Assembly: GCF_032854445.1 (NCBI RefSeq)
Contig: NC_088302.1
Span: 38,942,191-39,006,190, forward strand
From: Liolophura sinensis
Taxonomy: Eukaryota > Mollusca > Polyplacophora > Chitonida > Chitonidae
Reading direction: 5' to 3'
Length of the DNA: 64,000 nucleotides
Shown: positions 59,571-64,000 of the stretch, in pieces
How positions within the stretch are numbered: position 1 is the stretch's first letter
How the letters are laid out: every line of letters starts with the position of its first letter
Made by a program: the position numbers and the translations under genes
The notes under the pieces: generated by a model
What the model was told of the DNA's origin: nothing
Database searches by the model: none
The model's input: the letters and a program-made list of their open reading frames with translations, nothing else

Positions 59571-59782
59571 GCCAAATTGTTAAAGCTAACTTTTGCAATC
59601 ATCAATCACCAATTCGGGTCAAGCTGTTGAAGTTATTTTTTGTAATAATCAACCAGCACTTGGTGTCAAATTGCTGAAGCTAATTTTTGTAACAGTCAAC
59701 CACCAATTGGAGCCAAATGCTTGAAGCTAAATTTTGCAACAGTTATCGACCAGTTGGTGTCAAATTGTTAAATCTAACAGCA
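59571..59782. repeat. 47-bp degenerate tandem repeat (about 4.5 units)
   Basis: Units such as TCAAATTGCTGAAGCTAATT plus TTTGTAACAGTCAACCACC recur every 47 bp. The repeat starts about 70 bp beyond the preceding SINE. Confidence 0.88.
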
Positions 59783-61600
59783 ACCAATTTTAACAGCAAA
59801 CAATTTTGTAGGCAAACATATATGTTTCTTTGTCAAAGCCGATTTCATTTCCAATGGCTAGTGAAGAGCTGATGTACTTAAAAGTCCTAGGTCTATTTGG
59901 AAATCTTTCATACTTTGTTGTTATACATGCACTAATGAGGAACTCAAAACAAAATGGTCCAAAGCTGTGAACTCTTATTTCCTCTGTTATGTCACAATAA
60001 TTGGTATATGTGTACACATAAAACACATGCAGTACACAAGCACTGCAACGTCAAATGTTAAATGTGTTTGCCCTTGAGTCTCCCATTCACTTGATAAAAT
60101 TGTACAATATATGAGCACTGTAGCTTTGTAATGCGAACAAGAATTAAAAATTTTGGTCATTACTTTTTGTAAGTTCAAGTTAAAATGTAGCAGGGTGACA
60201 ATCCACTAACCAGTTTAACATGTAGTAGACCTCAAGTAGTATTAACAGAAATCGCAGCAGAGAACTGCTTCATAATGAGACTGCAATACATGCCAAAATG
60301 TTGGGCCAATACCAACCATTCTTCTTAAATTTTTCAAGTTGATTTTAATACTAACCATACTTGCGTACGATATTAAAATCCATGATTCTGCTGTCTTTTG
60401 TAATTAGATTAAGGTTCCTCACTGTGCCAGCTTCCGGTCATTTTTCTGTCTAGAAACAACATGCCCAATCCTTAAGACATTCCAGATCCAAAACTGAAGA
60501 CAACTGGTCACTAGACCATTCTGAATCACACAGAGGACAAAACATATGAAATATTCTATGGAAAAAGTGACAATTGGAGACAACAGACTCCAATCAGAAT
60601 TAGCAGCCCTCTGACAGCCTTAAAAAGTTTACTTGAAAAACAGTCAGATTTTAATGAACCATGCCAAATATCTGATGTATTATTAAGGACCCCAATGGAA
60701 TTTCTGGCGAAAGTAATTCATCAAAAATTTTCAACATCAAGGGAAGCCAGAGGTATAACAGACAACCTGGACATGTACCTGCTGAAAGCGTTTGCAGTAA
60801 ACTTTCATATCTGACAGCGGAAGCAAAGCGCCTCATGAACTATTAAAGCTCAAAACCTTACAATCCTCAAGCTTGCTTGAATTATTGATGCTTCTTCAGA
60901 CATTCTGAACAACAAGGATCATAAAGCAAAGAGAAGCAAACACAGCTAGAGTTTAAGTCTTTCCTAGGCACGCCAGAACTAATGTAACATTTTTGGCTCT
61001 GTTATTAACTCTTCATTTAACATTAAACTGGGTGGGGTTTTGTGCAGTGGAACATATGTGACAGATTGGCACATGAAGTATATGCATGCCACCATAATAC
61101 ATAGACAACTACAGAAACTTGAGCCATGCAGTTATTGTTAGCTAAACAGTTTGGGCAGGCATCCAGTGGACACATCAAAATCCCCTCTACTACTAGAAAA
61201 CAAAAAAATGCCCAGTGACATAAGGATACCCTTCAATCAGCCCCACCACCCATGTACATTGATCTTATTAATTAGAAGAGAAAGGTATTTCTTGTCCTTC
61301 ACAACAATCAAACACAAGCAAGACACTTGATTACAAGGTACAAATTCTGTTTCAGCTAAAATTATTGAGGCACTTTGGTGACAGGCTTAATGGCTATGGC
61401 AGGTATGTTGACAAAATAAGGGACATACAAATTTAAACTTAAAATTGGTAGCAAGGCTACCAAAGAGTTTGCCTTTATGAGACACATGAATGCAAAACTT
61501 CATGCAAAAAGCTCAATGCATAAAGAACTGCAATCATGAATTTGGTAGTTGGAGATGGAACGTCAACCTTGCTCCATTGTACTTTATATGGATGTAAAAC
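59783..61600. other. Gene-free stretch
   Basis: AT-rich unique sequence. No supported feature. Confidence 0.45.
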
Positions 61601-61639
61601 TTCAGGTCTATACAATATACATACAATATCTTTTAAAAT

Positions 61640-61981
61640 ACCCACCCTAACATTTTGTTTAACAGTGATTCTAATACACAATACACTAAGTCCAGAATAC
61701 AGTAATTTACAGTACTTAATACAAACACACCGAGTCAACAATGGAATATCCCCCCCCCCAACCCCATCCTATTCTGCTCTACACGTGTGCAAATCCTGAG
61801 CTCAATTCAGCCAGTACTTTCTGAAAAACCACTCCTAACAGTCTTGTTAAAGTTTGATTCTTATACACAATACACTAAGTCAGGAATTCAGTGATATACA
61901 GTACTTAATACGTACACACCGAATCAACAATGGAATATTTCCACCGTGCTATTCTTCTCTACATGTGTGCATACCCTGATA
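61640..61981. repeat. Tandem dimer of a 189-bp unit
   Basis: ATACACAATACACTAAGTC, ACAGTACTTAATAC, CAACAATGGAATAT and CTCTACACGTGTGCA (CTCTACATGTGTGCA) recur 180-190 bp apart. The first unit has a C homopolymer at 61750-61759, which the second lacks. Confidence 0.88.
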
Positions 61982-64000
61982 ACACAAATCAAAAACAATA
62001 CATCAGTAATTTATGTTGCAATTTTGGATGATTTCTTTACCTTTTATAAACCTAATAAGCAGAAGACCAATCTATCAAATGTGAACTGTAACCTCAAAAA
62101 CCAGGTCTAAAGTGGTTCATGTTTGTCAGAATCTTATCAAGCATGGGAGCCAACCTGTTCTTCAGTCAGTTTCACTGAATTCTTCTGTGACTCTTTTTGT
62201 GACATCATATGTTAACAATTAAGAGTTTATAATTGGCTAAATATGAACTCTGATCTGCCAAGTAGATTAAAGTCAATTGTACATGTACTGTGTTGATCAC
62301 AGTAATCTAAATCTGTCTCGATCAAGAACATGCCCATGAATCTATACATGAACTTTCAATGAATTTCCTTCAGTTTTGGAAACATACATGTAATATTGTT
62401 TTCAAGCCAATTTAAAGGCATGTATCAATTCTGACCCAGACAAATTAAGTGCTATCTGTCTTATAGGCATTAGAGATGTGTTTCACTAAAACAGATTTCT
62501 TTTCAGGGCTGAATTAAGTAATTCTGACTTAATTTATATCACCGTGTTGTCTGGCTCTCCATCATGAATAATACATCACAGAGAGTGTAGTCACAGTTAG
62601 CACCAACGTAATTGGTTAGCACCAACGCCATTTTAAAGTGACCATAAAGTCAGCCACAAAAGCTGAAATAATTAATAAAGTAGTATTCCAGAAATGTTCT
62701 AAGAATATTATAAAAATTCTCCATGGCTCATCAACAAAATAAATAGCAAACAATCGTCGGTACCTAGCCACTCATTTGGTGATGCCATTGTGCCACATAG
62801 CTATATACAGTGACGTCACAAAATCTATGAGTTCTCTCGTACCATTGGTATTAAACAATGTGACAATGAAAACGCCTGATACCCAACCAAAGAGTATCAA
62901 CTCTTGGCACGCGTTCAGCTAGGGCTATTTGTGTGCACAAGCCTCATGTTTCAGCGGTCCCCCTCATACTGCATGGGTGAAAGCAATTCCCCGACTTCTG
63001 GGAATTTACCGAACATAGCAGGAACTTCTGACTGATAACAGACTCTGTCATTCAGATTTTGGGAAGATATTTTCGTAATAATTCTGACTTTACTAAAGTA
63101 AAATAATGCAAAGTAAATATTTGTTTTGAAGCAATGACTCTCTTTTCTTGCTAGCTCACCCTGACATGTTACCTGCAGTCTCCTGCCCTACATTAGGTCC
63201 TGAATGCATTATGACACAGGCAGCCGTTCTCAGTTACCTGCTCATAAATGTTTGGTCCAAAATGCACACATTTAACACTTAAACTAACCACAAAATTCAA
63301 TTTATTCCATCCATATCTGTCTATCCACTATAAGAAACCACACTGCTAATCGAGAGCTAGTAAGCTTTTTGACGTGACAGCCAATTATCTCGTGACGCTT
63401 TCAGCACTAGTGATTGGCCAAGTTCATAAGGGCTTCTACAGCCTGGCTGCTCAGAGTGAATCGTCTGTCAGTGCCATAATCCCCAGTGCTGAACTTCATT
63501 TTCTCGGCTTTCAAAACTTTATAGAATTTTGTACGTATATTTCTGTGATACCTGTGTCTCATATCATTTTTTCTAAGTATATATAGTGGCAGACTTTATG
63601 TTCACTGTAAATGCTGTGACTTTGAATCCTGCTTACTATAAGGCTGTATCTGGCTGCACGTCTTACCAAAATCAGAGCACGGCATATCTTCTTTCATAGT
63701 TCTTATATCGGTTGCTACTGTTCATTACTAAAATTAAGACTACCGAAACTCTGTCAGGACATCCCAAAACACTTTCAAATAATACAAAAACTGCAGTTGG
63801 TGAACTTCACAGGGTGTCCATGCACCACCTATATTCGCATGGTTTTAATGTGTTCATCACTCTTCATTATTAGAATCAATTCAGGATTATTAAAAACAAA
63901 CCCATTCTTTGTGGCCTACATAAGCCTATAGTTTTGGTTGAAGACAGCACAGGATTCAGGGTTCCGAATGGAGCAAGATTATACCGATGTGTGTTTTGAA
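61982..64000. other. Gene-free stretch to right edge
   Basis: AT-rich unique sequence. A 70-codon frame at 63374-63586 has no recognisable motif. Confidence 0.4.

Overview
The window is eukaryotic nuclear DNA from an animal. It is AT-rich and mostly non-coding, with abundant SINEs, LINE relics, MITE-like elements, microsatellites and minisatellites. The SINE families carry tRNA-derived heads and (AAAT)n-type tails of a kind I associate with molluscs and other lophotrochozoans. A lophotrochozoan host, perhaps a mollusc, is therefore my best guess; this is inference and not proven by the sequence.

Only three host genes are well supported. They are paralogues on the + strand at 12163-12843, 21938-22696 and 43820-44521. 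Each is a complete reading frame in one coding exon for a small type I membrane protein: signal peptide, one V-like immunoglobulin domain with the D-x-G-x-Y-x-C signature, a shared juxtamembrane motif (I-N-V-[DN]-G then a Y/F-x-x-L-x-x-[KR]-Y stretch), one membrane helix, a shared [HK]-[FL]-R-Y stop-transfer motif and an unrelated cytoplasmic tail. Each start codon lies 4-22 bases behind a good 3' splice acceptor, so all three appear to share a 5'-UTR intron plus single coding exon layout. This points to tandem duplication at the DNA level. I do not recognise the family. A lineage-specific cluster of Ig receptors with conserved membrane anchors and diverged ectodomains and tails is the most interesting object here.

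Layout. 1-4200: on the minus strand, a decayed Tx1/L1-type LINE (ORF1 with zinc knuckles, ORF2 with endonuclease and reverse transcriptase) interrupted by a second, intact-looking L1-type ORF1 that runs off the left edge. 4400-12100: intergenic, with a palindromic MITE, TA microsatellites and many SINE pieces. 12.1-12.9 kb: Ig gene A. 13-21.5 kb: SINEs, a 300-bp direct repeat pair and a 20-bp dyad minisatellite carrying a SINE insertion whose empty site survives next door. 21.9-22.7 kb: Ig gene B. 24-30 kb: a new interspersed repeat, a long-inverted-repeat element and a large 21-bp minisatellite. 30-35 kb: a SINE, TA tracts, a CR1/Jockey-type LINE relic, another MITE copy and a SINE with target-site duplication. 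35-43.7 kb: sparse sequence. 43.8-44.5 kb: Ig gene C. 44.6-64 kb: mostly unique AT-rich DNA with scattered SINEs, local duplications and one more MITE-like element.

No RNA genes, CRISPR arrays or prokaryotic operons were found. The tRNA-like segments are SINE heads. Upstream non-coding exons, promoters and 3' ends of the Ig genes could not be placed firmly.
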